Position numbers and translations under genes: made by a program. A stretch of DNA of 22,210 nt from an uncultured Campylobacter sp. (GTDB taxonomy: Bacteria; Campylobacterota; Campylobacteria; Campylobacterales; Campylobacteraceae): assembly GCA_900772495.1 (NCBI GenBank), contig CAAHEJ010000068.1, forward strand, positions 1-22,210, written 5' to 3'. The notes below the pieces were generated by a model. It was given only the letters and a program-made list of their open reading frames with translations, did not search any database and was not told where the DNA came from. Shown here piece by piece: positions 8,459-15,829 of this stretch (the first letter of the stretch is position 1; each line of letters begins with the position of its first letter).

Positions 8459-8899
8459 ATGCAAGAGTCAAATTTCAGTTTTATGTTGTTGCAGTTTAAG
8501 GACAAAGTGCCTAATGACGCGATTTTGCCGCTCAAAGAGAGTTTGGAGAAAGCAAATGAAGCCGCCATTGAAATGCTGGTGTTTGCAAATCTCAAAAACC
8601 CCTTGCTTGCGCTCGTGCTTTCGCTGCTTTTGCCCGGTGCTGACAGGATTTACAAGGGCGATATGGTTTTGGGGCTCGTGAAAATCATCTTTTTCATCGC
8701 CGTTTATGTGAGTGCTGGCGTGATGGCAAATGATGGCGTTGCCGAAAATTTGAGCTTTGCGGCGATTATGCTGTGGTTTGCGTGCTTTTTCTCGGCGTTT
8801 GCGTGGGCTGTGGCTGATATATTTCTTGTGTATCGGGGCGTAAAACGCGACAATCTCGCAAAAATCTTTGAGATTTTAAACAAAACAAAGCAAAGGTAA
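8459..8899 (+). CDS. TM2-domain membrane protein
   Basis: A 146-residue inner-membrane protein. The first 45 residues are soluble and partly helical. A TM2 domain follows: a hydrophobic segment about 46-60, the loop PGADRIYKGDMVLGL (the usual TM2 pattern is PG-x-HRFYLG), then a second segment about 70-88. A third hydrophobic stretch lies at about 99-124, followed by a basic tail. TM2 proteins are widespread in bacteria, but their function is unknown. It has its own promoter and ribosome binding site and no operon partner; the next + strand gene is more than 3 kb away. Domain assignment is fairly sure; no role can be given. Confidence 0.8.
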   Translation: MQESNFSFMLLQFKDKVPNDAILPLKESLEKANEAAIEMLVFANLKNPLLALVLSLLLPGADRIYKGDMVLGLVKIIFFIAVYVSAGVMANDGVAENLSFAAIMLWFACFFSAFAWAVADIFLVYRGVKRDNLAKIFEILNKTKQR

Positions 8900-8960
8900 A
8901 TTCACACAAACACGCTTGGGTGAGTTTGCGCCCTTGTTTGTCGTTGTAAGCCGCTTAAAA

Positions 8961-9075
8961 AACAGCGTGGCAATCGATAGAGTTAAATTTGTGCTTAAAT
9001 TTGGCTACGCCACGCTCACAATGACGATTTGATAAACTTATCTTTATAAATCAATACTCTTTGAGAAAAGAACTC
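8961..9075. repeat. Intergenic dispersed repeat, copy B, with inverted arms
   Basis: Inside the 202-bp gap after the TM2 gene, AGCGTGGC (8964-8971) and GCCACGCT (9009-9016) form perfect inverted arms. The minus strand then reads CGTCATTGTGAGCGTGG, the ATTGCGAGCG type of word common in interspersed bacterial repeats, and further upstream AGAGTATTGATTT and TTCTTTT. Copy A at 3664-3733 has the same words in the same order in opposite orientation. Probably a degenerate, non-coding repeat family member. Confidence 0.65.
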
Positions 9076-9101
9076 AAAAATTTAAGCAAAATACCTAAAA
9101 T

Positions 9102-9539
9102 TCACATTTTGTCCCTGCTGAATTTCGTAGTGATTTGCACTCCGCCTTTTAACTCTTCAAATTCAAAATAAAAATGTCCAGCACCCCAACACTTTCGCTT
9201 GATAGTAAGCTTTTTAGTGCCTTGCCACAAGTAGGTATTGTCTTTATGGTTGAAGTCTTGGTATAAGTTGATTTTAGGCATTAAACCATAACAAGCACAG
9301 CCATCAGCGTCATTTGGGCTACTTAAATCACTCTCATCAACGATAGCGTGGATTTTAGCGAGCTTTTCGTAGCTTTGTAAGATACTCGCACCCTTGTCAA
9401 ACGCCACAAATACGCCCTTATACTCATCATAAGCATTTTGCATAGCCTTAAATTCAAGCCTTTGCGTGTCGCTAATGCTTAAAGCATTGTCTCCAAACGC
9501 CACAGCACAGCACAAGAGAGCAAAAAGAAGTTTTTTCAT
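9102..9539 (-). CDS. Small exported protein of unknown function
   Basis: A 145-residue protein starting at the methionine of MKKLLFALLCCAVAFG, a typical signal peptide. AAGGAC lies 5 bases upstream of that ATG, so the longer in-frame ATG seven codons earlier is unlikely. There is no lipobox before a cysteine. The mature part has three cysteines (DGCACYG and KRKCWG), which could form a disulfide or bind a metal. The rest is mixed alpha/beta with a beta-rich C-terminus (TYLWQGTKKLTIKRK, HFYFEFEELKGG). I recognise no family. It lies 80 bases downstream of the carboxyspermidine dehydrogenase gene on the same strand and may be co-transcribed. Most likely periplasmic. Confidence 0.7.
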   Translation of the reverse strand: MKKLLFALLCCAVAFGDNALSISDTQRLEFKAMQNAYDEYKGVFVAFDKGASILQSYEKLAKIHAIVDESDLSSPNDADGCACYGLMPKINLYQDFNHKDNTYLWQGTKKLTIKRKCWGAGHFYFEFEELKGGVQITTKFSRDKM

Positions 9540-9619
9540 CGGTGTCCTTGATTGAGCCAAATTTTACTCTCATTTTTCAGCAAATTCACGCAAAATGTGC
9601 CCAAAGAAAAAGCCCGCAC

Positions 9620-10828
9620 TCACTCATCTCCCAAATTTGGCGACATTTCTAAAATTTTCCACGGCAAGCCCTGTTTGTTTAACTCGTCCATAAAGGGCTT
9701 TGCGTCAAATTCTTCCATATTTTTTACACCCGCACCGCTCCAAACGCCCATTGCCACAAGCTTTGCGCCTATCATCGCTGGCACGCCTGTGGTGTAGCTT
9801 ACCGCTTGCGCACCCGTTTCAGCAAAGCACTCTTCGTGCTTGCAGACATTATAAATATACACTTGCCTTTGCTTGCCGTCTTTTACGCCGCGAATCACGC
9901 AACCTATGTTCGTGTAGCCCTTTGTGCGCGCCCCAAGACTTGCAGGGTCTGGCAAAAGTGTCTTTAAAAACTCTATCGGCACTATCTCGCGCCCTTGATG
10001 AAGCACGGGTTTGATGCCTAGCATTCCGACATTTTCAAGGCATTTCATATGAGTAAGATAGCTTTGCGAAAAGGTCATAAAAAAGCGAATTCGCCTAAGT
10101 CCGCGAATGTTTTTCACCAAACTTTCAAGCTCTTCGTGGTAAAGCAAGTAGCTGTCCTTTACCCCAACTTCTGGGTAATCCCACTCCATTTTCACCGACA
10201 CGGGCGCGGTTTCAATCCACTCGCCATTTTGCCAAAAACGCCCCTTTGCGCTCACTTCACGCAAGTTTATTTCAGGGTTAAAATTTGTCGCAAAGGCATA
10301 GCCGTGGTCGCCTGCGTTGCAATCAAGTATGTCGATAAAATGAATCTCATCAAAGAGATTTTGCTGGGCATAAGCGCAAAAAACATTTGTAACACCAGGG
10401 TCAAAACCACTTCCCAAAAGCCCTAAAATTTCAGCATTTTTAAACTTTTCGTCCCTCGCCCACTGCTCTTTATACTCAAATTTAGCCACATCAGGATGCT
10501 CATAATTTGCCGTGTCAATGTAAGGAATTTTCGCCTTTAAACAAGCGTCCATTAGGCTTAAATCTTGGTAAGGCAAAGCGACATTTAAGAGCAAATCAGC
10601 TTTGATTTTGCTTGCAAACTCTGCTACTGCCTTGCTATCATCAGCATCAATTTGAGCTATGTTTATGCTGACATTGAGGCGTTCTTTGATGAATTTTGCG
10701 ATTTCATCGCATTTACTTTTCGTGCGGCTTGCTAGGGTGATTTGCGTGAAAGTGTCCGCATTCATCGCACATTTAATGGTAGCTACGCGGCTTACCCCGC
10801 CTGCACCTATGATTAAAATATGACTCAT
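9620..10828 (-). CDS. Carboxyspermidine/carboxynorspermidine dehydrogenase (saccharopine dehydrogenase family)
   Basis: A 402-residue member of the saccharopine dehydrogenase-like family. It has an N-terminal dinucleotide-binding motif IIGAGGVS near residue 6, a middle catalytic domain (ANYEHPD near 118, GSGFDPGVTNVF near 150) and a C-terminal part with AVSYTTGVPAMIGA near 355. In C. jejuni a protein of this type (Cj0172c, as I recall) condenses putrescine with aspartate semialdehyde to make carboxyspermidine, which a NspC-type decarboxylase converts to spermidine; this is the likely role here. The start has AAGGAG six bases upstream. A putative -10 box TAAAAT lies at 10871-10876 on the minus strand. 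It is 89 bp from trxB, which runs the same way. Confidence 0.88.
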   Translation of the reverse strand: MSHILIIGAGGVSRVATIKCAMNADTFTQITLASRTKSKCDEIAKFIKERLNVSINIAQIDADDSKAVAEFASKIKADLLLNVALPYQDLSLMDACLKAKIPYIDTANYEHPDVAKFEYKEQWARDEKFKNAEILGLLGSGFDPGVTNVFCAYAQQNLFDEIHFIDILDCNAGDHGYAFATNFNPEINLREVSAKGRFWQNGEWIETAPVSVKMEWDYPEVGVKDSYLLYHEELESLVKNIRGLRRIRFFMTFSQSYLTHMKCLENVGMLGIKPVLHQGREIVPIEFLKTLLPDPASLGARTKGYTNIGCVIRGVKDGKQRQVYIYNVCKHEECFAETGAQAVSYTTGVPAMIGAKLVAMGVWSGAGVKNMEEFDAKPFMDELNKQGLPWKILEMSPNLGDE

Positions 10829-10917
10829 TTTGACTCCTTTTTATGAAATCTCTACTGAATTTTTAGGCAAATTTTAGCAAAATAAAGTTTAAATTCAACA
10901 CAACACAAAGCCAAATT

Positions 10918-11856
10918 TCAGTGCAAACTCTCTATGTAGCTTATCGCCGAAAGTGCGGCGACAGCTCCGTCCGCAGCGGCGCACACTACTTGTTTTGGCG
11001 CATCTTGGCGCAAATCCCCAGCCGCGAAAAGCCCAGCGACATTTGTTTGCATTTTGAGATTTACGCTCACTTGCCCGTTTTGCTCCATAGCGCACAAAAA
11101 CTCGCCATTTGCTTGCTTTAAAACCTCATTTCGCACATCAAGCCCCACAAAGACGAAAATCCCCGGCACCTTTAAATCCCGCTTTGAGCCGTCTTTTAGC
11201 CCAACTTTTACGCCCAAAAGCCCGCTGCTATCGCCATAAGCCTCGTCTATCAACGCGCTTGTGATGAATTCGATTTTAGCGTTTTTGCGCGCCTTTTCAA
11301 GCGTGGTTGGTGCGGCGCGAAACTCGTCTCTGCGGTGGATTATATGCACTTTGGTGCAGATATTTGCAAGGTAAAGTGCCTCTTCTATGGCTGTGTCGCC
11401 GCCTCCAAGCACGGCTACTTCTTTGTTTTTGTAGAAAAATCCATCGCAAGTGGCGCAAGTGCTGACACCTTTGCCAAAAAATTCATCTTCGCCCTTAAAT
11501 CCAGCCTTACGCGGGGCTGAGCCTGTGCAAACGATGACAGATTTAGCTTTTTGCTCTTTGCCGCCCTCGACAAAGACGCTAAAAGAGCCATCAGCGTTTT
11601 TGCTAACCCTTTCAACGCCTGTCATTTCGTGCTTTAAGCCAAAGCGCATACACTGCTCGTTCCACGGCGACATAAAGGACATTCCGTCCAGCACCTGTGC
11701 TACTCCGGGGTAGTTTTCGATTTCAGAGCTTGATGTGATTTGCCCGCCGGGCATTCCCCGCTCAAACATAACGACATTTTTAAGTCCTCCGCGCGTGGCG
11801 TAAAGTCCTGCGGCAAGTCCTGCTGGACCGCCACCGATGATAGCTAAATCTAACAT
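10918..11856 (-). CDS. trxB: Thioredoxin reductase
   Basis: A flavoprotein that reduces thioredoxin with NADPH. The start used is the methionine of MLDLAIIGGGPAG, 312 residues, because AAGGAAAG lies 6 bases before it; an in-frame ATG ten codons earlier has no good ribosome binding site. The FAD motif GGGPAG is at about 8-13. The redox-active disulfide CATC is at 134-137 within STCATCDGFF. The NADPH motif GGGDTAIEEA is at about 151. Near the C-terminus the second FAD motif is GLFAAGDLRQ. Its normal partner trxA lies 1.9 kb upstream in the transcription direction, with an inserted EF-hand gene between them. Confidence 0.96.
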   Translation of the reverse strand: MLDLAIIGGGPAGLAAGLYATRGGLKNVVMFERGMPGGQITSSSEIENYPGVAQVLDGMSFMSPWNEQCMRFGLKHEMTGVERVSKNADGSFSVFVEGGKEQKAKSVIVCTGSAPRKAGFKGEDEFFGKGVSTCATCDGFFYKNKEVAVLGGGDTAIEEALYLANICTKVHIIHRRDEFRAAPTTLEKARKNAKIEFITSALIDEAYGDSSGLLGVKVGLKDGSKRDLKVPGIFVFVGLDVRNEVLKQANGEFLCAMEQNGQVSVNLKMQTNVAGLFAAGDLRQDAPKQVVCAAADGAVAALSAISYIESLH

Positions 11857-11906
11857 TTTCTTTCCTTTCTCTTGTGTAAAATTCACATTTAAATTTTGCT
11901 TTTTGC

Positions 11907-11912
11907 ATTATA
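11907..11912 (-). promoter_or_regulatory. -10 box of trxB
   Basis: On the minus strand GATTATAATGC, a perfect TATAAT 50 bases before the trxB start. The box is near-palindromic, so the + strand also reads TATAAT at 11909-11914 and could fire toward the EF-hand gene, 206 bases further on. Confidence 0.6.
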
Positions 11913-12017
11913 ATCAATAAAAATTATTATTTAGCTAACCTAAGGCTGAATTTTTGCAAATTTTTCTTTATCCTGTGAATTTTTTGTCATTTTTAAGCAA
12001 AAATTTGAGCAAAAGGC

Positions 12018-12044
12018 TTAACTTTTTAGCAAAAAGGACGATTT
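12018..12044 (+). promoter_or_regulatory. Possible sigma-28 (FliA) promoter of the EF-hand gene
   Basis: TTAA (12018-12021), a 15-base spacer, then GACGATTT (12037-12044). The sigma-28 pattern is TAAA, 15 bases, GCCGATAA, and the Campylobacter -10 is close to CGATWT. Spacing fits exactly and CGATTT fits the -10. The -10 is 76 bases before the ATG at 12121. A chance match is possible. Confidence 0.4.
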
Positions 12045-12120
12045 TAGTGCAATTTAGGCGTTTTGTAAAATTTGTGAATTTACTCAAAGGCGAGCAAAGT
12101 GCCACAAAACAAGGATAGCG

Positions 12121-13482
12121 ATGGACAAACTCTCATCAGGCGTAAGTTTAGCTGGGCTTTACAGCACTTTATTAGACTCAAAGCGAGCAAATATCGCTGC
12201 CAAAGACAAAGCCGCCTTGCTTGAAGAGAGTCAAAAGCCCATTCAAAGTGCCATAAAAACGACTCCAAACGACAATTACTCCGCTTCATATATAGGCGAT
12301 TTCGTCAAAGTTGCCTTTGAAGATGAGCGCAGCAAACAGCTTGTGAGCGTGAATTTAAGCACCCGCAATTTACTCAGACTCATCTCGCATTTTGGCGGCG
12401 AAAACAACTTTTTCGTGCGAAATGACGGCGTGGTAAGGCTTAACGGCGATGCGCAAAACTTTGTCTCAGGCTGGTTTGACAAGGTAGCTTATGAGATGAA
12501 TTTACTCGGCGCAGATGCTGATAAAAACGGACTTATCTCTGGCGATGAGCTGGCAAACACCTTTTTTTACGAAAGTCCTTATGTGTATGGCAACGCTAAA
12601 AAAGCCGAAGATGTCAGCATTTACACGCTTACGGGTGGTGCAAAAATCGCTTATGATGAAAGCGATTTGCGTGGCGTGCAAATCGAGCGGGTGATTGACG
12701 GCTCGTTAAATGCGCTGCTTGATGAGGATAAAAATATGGACGGCAAAATCACCTTTGTAGAGCATTTTGGCAGCAAGATGATGGCGCTTGGTAGCATAGA
12801 AATGGAGCTTAAAGGCGGCTCAAATGCGGGCTTTAATCCCTTTGAATTTATGCTTGAAGAGCTTAAAAAAATGCTTGAAGAGTTGCAACAAAAGTTGCAA
12901 GAGGGCTTAAAAAGTGCGGACAAACTCAAAGAAAAAGCCGCTACACAGGGCTTGCAAGCCTTAAATAGTATGGAGTTAGAGCTTTTAAAAAGTCAAAATC
13001 CGCTGGATTATGAAAGGCTTAAAAACGGGCAAAATGCGGCTTTATCGGGGCAAAATGGCGCAAAAAATTTAGGCGAAAATTTAAATTTAAATGAGAAAAA
13101 TTCAAGGCTTTCAAACCAAACTCAAAGCGGCAAAAATGCGCCAAATTTCAACTCACAGGCTGAATTTGATAAAAAGATAAACAAAACAAATGGCGAAAAT
13201 GCTGAATTTAAAAATGAAAATGCTGAATTTAAAGGCGAGAACGCTACAAACCAAAACACTCAATTTACGAGCCAAAACAAGCCTTTGACAAAGGATTTAA
13301 GCCAAATCAACGAGCTTTTGAGCGTGCTAAATGAAACGACAAACAAAAGCCTTTTGTCAAGCCAAAGCCAAAACAAGCTCAAAGCCCTTGAAAGTTTGCA
13401 TTCGCTAGCTAGCTCATTAAGCGAGGATTTACGCGCACAAATTCAAGCAAAAAGCGTTAAAATCGTGGATTTTAGGGCTTGA
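12121..13482 (+). CDS. EF-hand calcium-binding protein of unknown function
   Basis: 453 residues with no signal peptide or membrane segment. Two canonical EF-hand loops are visible: D132-D134-N136-G137-I139-E143 and D203-N205-D207-G208-I210-E214, both with every metal-ligand position filled. A strong coiled coil follows at about 243-275 (EELKKMLEELQQKLQEG). The last third is low-complexity, rich in N, K, Q, S and E, with a tandem ENAEFK repeat. AAGGA lies 6 bases before the ATG. The gene interrupts the trxB/trxA pair and runs opposite to its neighbours. The leading residues, rich in S, L and A, could be a type III (flagellar) export signal, but that is inference from the promoter candidate and composition. 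I do not recognise a named family. Confidence 0.85.
   Translation: MDKLSSGVSLAGLYSTLLDSKRANIAAKDKAALLEESQKPIQSAIKTTPNDNYSASYIGDFVKVAFEDERSKQLVSVNLSTRNLLRLISHFGGENNFFVRNDGVVRLNGDAQNFVSGWFDKVAYEMNLLGADADKNGLISGDELANTFFYESPYVYGNAKKAEDVSIYTLTGGAKIAYDESDLRGVQIERVIDGSLNALLDEDKNMDGKITFVEHFGSKMMALGSIEMELKGGSNAGFNPFEFMLEELKKMLEELQQKLQEGLKSADKLKEKAATQGLQALNSMELELLKSQNPLDYERLKNGQNAALSGQNGAKNLGENLNLNEKNSRLSNQTQSGKNAPNFNSQAEFDKKINKTNGENAEFKNENAEFKGENATNQNTQFTSQNKPLTKDLSQINELLSVLNETTNKSLLSSQSQNKLKALESLHSLASSLSEDLRAQIQAKSVKIVDFRA
13195..13245 (+). repeat. In-frame 21-bp tandem repeat in the EF-hand gene
   Basis: Two 21-bp units (13195-13215 and 13216-13236) differ only in the last few bases and are followed by a partial third (GAGAACGCT). 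They encode ENAEFKN-ENAEFKG-ENA. The unit length keeps the frame, so copy number can change without breaking the protein. Confidence 0.75.
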
Positions 13483-13531
13483 AATGATAAAATTTGTGTA
13501 AAATTTAAAGATTTGTTGGTGTTAAAATCAA

Positions 13532-13780
13532 ATGGTAGCGGCGCACACAGGGCTTTTGCAACACAAAAGCGGAGAAAAACTTGCGCGCAAATACATAGAA
13601 AACGGCGGTTGCATAATGATGTTTTCAAGCAACGAAAAAGCCTTTATCAGCAAGCACAAAGGCAAGAGTGCGACTAAATTTTACACGGATTTTTACGACA
13701 TAAAAGCTGATAAATGCAAGTTAGATGAAAAAGAGTGCAAGAGCGTGCGCAAAAGCAAAGCCACCCAAAAAAGTGGCTTT
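13532..13780 (+). other. Small uncertain reading frame between the EF-hand gene and trxA
   Basis: The stretch from the ATG at 13532 reads about 83 codons with plausible composition (KSGEKLARKYIENGGC, then FYTDFYDIKADKCKLDEKECK). The frame then runs without a stop through the terminator and trxA in antisense, to 14122. The part over trxA is clearly shadow. No ribosome binding site precedes the ATG. It may be a gene remnant that has lost its stop, or non-coding. No family recognised. This and a terminator are all I see in the 312-bp gap. Confidence 0.25.
13757..13780 (-). terminator. Terminator downstream of trxA
   Basis: AAAGCCAC and GTGGCTTT form a perfect 8-bp stem with an 8-base loop, 15 bases after the trxA stop. 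On the minus strand GCTTTTGC follows. The + strand side lacks T residues, so the hairpin best serves trxA. Confidence 0.65.
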
Positions 13781-13794
13781 AAAAAAGCAAATCC

Positions 13795-14109
13795 TTACAG
13801 CAAGGAATTTAGCTTATCAGTGATGATTTGCTTGCTTTGTGCGCCGATGAGAGTATCAACGACTTGTCCATCTTTGAAAAAGATGAGCGTAGGTATGGAG
13901 CGCACGCCAAATTTAGCCGACAAATCCGCCTCTTCATCGGTATTTACCTTGCAGATTTTCGCCTTGCCCTCAAAATCGCCCGCCAGCTCGTCTATGACTG
14001 GGGAAAGCATCTTGCAAGGACCGCACCAAGGCGCCCAAAAATCCACCAAAGCCACGCCTGACTCAGCCTCGCTGAAATTCGCTGAGCTTAACTCTATGTA
14101 TTTTGCCAT
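13795..14109 (-). CDS. trxA: Thioredoxin
   Basis: The 104-residue disulfide reductant. Active site WCGPC at 28-32 within FWAPWCGPCKM; cis-proline P73 in SIPTLIFF. A clean AAGGAG precedes the ATG, and a -10 box TAAAAT is at 14141-14146 on the minus strand. In C. jejuni trxB (Cj0146c), trxA (Cj0147c) and the yraN gene (Cj0148c) are, as I recall, adjacent; here about 1.9 kb separates trxB from trxA. Confidence 0.97.
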   Translation of the reverse strand: MAKYIELSSANFSEAESGVALVDFWAPWCGPCKMLSPVIDELAGDFEGKAKICKVNTDEEADLSAKFGVRSIPTLIFFKDGQVVDTLIGAQSKQIITDKLNSLL

Positions 14110-14140
14110 TTTTTCTCCTTAAATTTTTTTGTAAAATGTC

Positions 14141-14146
14141 ATTTTA
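14141..14146 (-). promoter_or_regulatory. -10 box of trxA
   Basis: GGCTAAAATGAC on the minus strand, 31 bases before the trxA ATG; one mismatch to TATAAT. It suggests trxA has its own promoter in the 59-bp gap after the yraN gene. Confidence 0.5.
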
Positions 14147-14168
14147 GCCTAAAAAACTAAACAGCAGC

Positions 14169-14507
14169 TTAAAAAGTGATATTTTCTCTAAAATCTGTCT
14201 TATTTTTATAAATGCAGAGCAAATCCACTTGAAAATCGTTGTTTAAACCCTTTTTAAGCAGGTAAAAATTCAGCGTTTTTAGGATTTTTTCGTATTTTTT
14301 AGCGTTGAGGCGGTAGCTTGCCTCATAATCTCCCTCCGTGCTTTTCACCTCGATAAAATGCAAAATTTCGTCCTTTTTGGCGATAATGTCAATCTCCCCA
14401 AATTTCGAGTGAAAATTGCGCTCGATGATTTCAAAGCCTTGTTTTTTCAGGTAGTTTTGCGCCTTGTCCTCGCCCAAAAGCCCGCTTAAATACGCTTTTA
14501 GTCCCAT
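14169..14507 (-). CDS. yraN: YraN/UPF0102 family nuclease-fold protein
   Basis: A 112-residue protein of the PD-(D/E)XK-like YraN family. The visible signature is RNFHSKFGEIDIIAKKDEILHFIEVKS (residues about 30-57, quoted here in parts: GEIDIIA gives the E-x-D, FIEVKS gives the E-x-K). Members are small and of unknown role; a nuclease or nucleic-acid processing function is assumed from the fold. The ATG overlaps the hom stop by 10 bases, implying translational coupling to hom. The position matches Cj0148c next to trxA and hom. Confidence 0.85.
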   Translation of the reverse strand: MGLKAYLSGLLGEDKAQNYLKKQGFEIIERNFHSKFGEIDIIAKKDEILHFIEVKSTEGDYEASYRLNAKKYEKILKTLNFYLLKKGLNNDFQVDLLCIYKNKTDFRENITF

Positions 14508-15778
14508 TGCTCGATACGCATCATAAAGGGCTTTTCTTTGACGAAATCCTGCCTTGCAAGCTCGCTCAAAAGAGCCTGAATTTGGCGCTCAAAGCTGTGG
14601 TGCGTGGTGAAATAAATCGTGCTGCTTGCTTTGCCCGCCTTTGGCTTTTGCAAAAAGCTATCCACAGAAATGCCCGCCTCACTCATCAGCTGCGTGATTT
14701 TACTCAAAACGCCGATTTTATCCTCAACTTTAAGCCGCAAATAATACTTCGTGTAAATGTCAGCCTTCGGCACAAGCGTGAAATTCGGCTCATTTAAAAA
14801 GCCAAGCATCGCACCTTTGGCACTTTGCGCCCTTGCATAATCCATCAAATCCGCTATCACAGCACTTGCCGTTGCCTTGCCGCCAGCACCAGCCCCATAA
14901 TACAAGCTCTCGCCAAGCAAATCGCCCACCACGCTCACAGCATTCATCACTCCGCTTACCTTAGCAAGCATTTTGCCCTTGTCTATCATCGCAGGATGCA
15001 CTCTTAACTCCACTTTGTCGCCCTTTGCTTTGGCAATGCCTAAAAGTTTGATGACAAAGTCAAATTCACTTGCAAAATACATATCCTCCGCACTTATCTG
15101 GGTAATGCCCTCTATTAAAATGTCCTGTGGCTTTGCCCTTAAATCAAAGGCTAGGCTTGATAAAATAAGCAGCTTGTGCGCCGCGTCCAAGCCCTCTATA
15201 TCAAAAGTAGGGTCAGCCTCCGCATAGCCCAAACTTTGCGCCACTTTTAACGCCTCATCAAAGCTCGTCCCATCAGCACTCATCGAGCTTAAAATATAAT
15301 TGCTCGTGCCGTTTAAAATGCCATAAATTCGCCCAACTCCGTTCGCGCAAAGCCCTTCTTTCAGCACTTTGATGATGGGCAAGCCCCCAGCCACGCTTGC
15401 TTCGTAGCCAAAAAAGGTGTTTTGAGCCAACTCTTGCAGCTCGTAGCGATGAAAAGCCAGCATTGCTTTGTTTGCTGTAACAACGGGCTTATTTTTAGCT
15501 AAAATTTCACGCACGATTTCAAAAGGCTCATCAACGCCGCCCATAAGCTCGACAAAAATGTCTATGTCATCGCGCTTTAAAATCTCGCTCACCTTTGTCG
15601 TAACGGGAATTTGCGCCTTTGGCTTTGGCGTGCGAGCAAGGGCGATGACAGGCTTGATAGCCTTGCCACAACGCGCTTTGATAAGGCTTTGATTTGCCAG
15701 CAACGCCTCACAAACGGCGCTTCCAACCGTGCCATAACCCAAAACCGCCACATTTATGGTGCTTTTGTCATTTTTCAT
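14498..15778 (-). CDS. hom: Homoserine dehydrogenase
   Basis: Reduces aspartate semialdehyde to homoserine on the way to threonine and methionine. The nucleotide-binding motif GYGTVGS is at 14-20. TANK is at 101-104, GTSNYIL near 157, and the catalytic region GYAEADPTFDIEGLDAAHKL from about residue 184. A C-terminal ACT-type domain (YYLRLKVEDKIGVLSKIT, from about 345) would bind an effector, as in the 420-440-residue form. 426 residues fit that form. The ribosome binding site is weak (AAGAGAA). It lies 51 bases after the methyltransferase gene on the same strand and overlaps yraN. Confidence 0.95.
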   Translation of the reverse strand: MKNDKSTINVAVLGYGTVGSAVCEALLANQSLIKARCGKAIKPVIALARTPKPKAQIPVTTKVSEILKRDDIDIFVELMGGVDEPFEIVREILAKNKPVVTANKAMLAFHRYELQELAQNTFFGYEASVAGGLPIIKVLKEGLCANGVGRIYGILNGTSNYILSSMSADGTSFDEALKVAQSLGYAEADPTFDIEGLDAAHKLLILSSLAFDLRAKPQDILIEGITQISAEDMYFASEFDFVIKLLGIAKAKGDKVELRVHPAMIDKGKMLAKVSGVMNAVSVVGDLLGESLYYGAGAGGKATASAVIADLMDYARAQSAKGAMLGFLNEPNFTLVPKADIYTKYYLRLKVEDKIGVLSKITQLMSEAGISVDSFLQKPKAGKASSTIYFTTHHSFERQIQALLSELARQDFVKEKPFMMRIEQWD

Positions 15779-15829
15779 TTGTGTTCTCTTTCGTTTTTGT
15801 AAATTTATTGTTTTGACTTTAAATTCTTT

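Noticed and set aside
8320..8595. 91-codon minus-strand frame over the dcuC/TM2 divergent region
   Set aside because: It covers the promoters and start of the TM2 gene, has no ribosome binding site, and its residues look random.
9540..9560. Longer start for the small exported protein
   Set aside because: The upstream ATG would add residues before a standard signal peptide and loses the AAGGAC spacing.
10049..10426. 125-codon + frame opposite the carboxyspermidine dehydrogenase gene
   Set aside because: Shadow of a conserved gene with no ribosome binding site.
11857..11886. Longer start for trxB
   Set aside because: Ten added residues are not typical of the family and the AAGGAAAG site would fall inside the coding region.
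13795..14122. Continuation of the small + frame through trxA
   Set aside because: It is the antisense of a conserved thioredoxin, so the open frame is an accident of trxA codon use.
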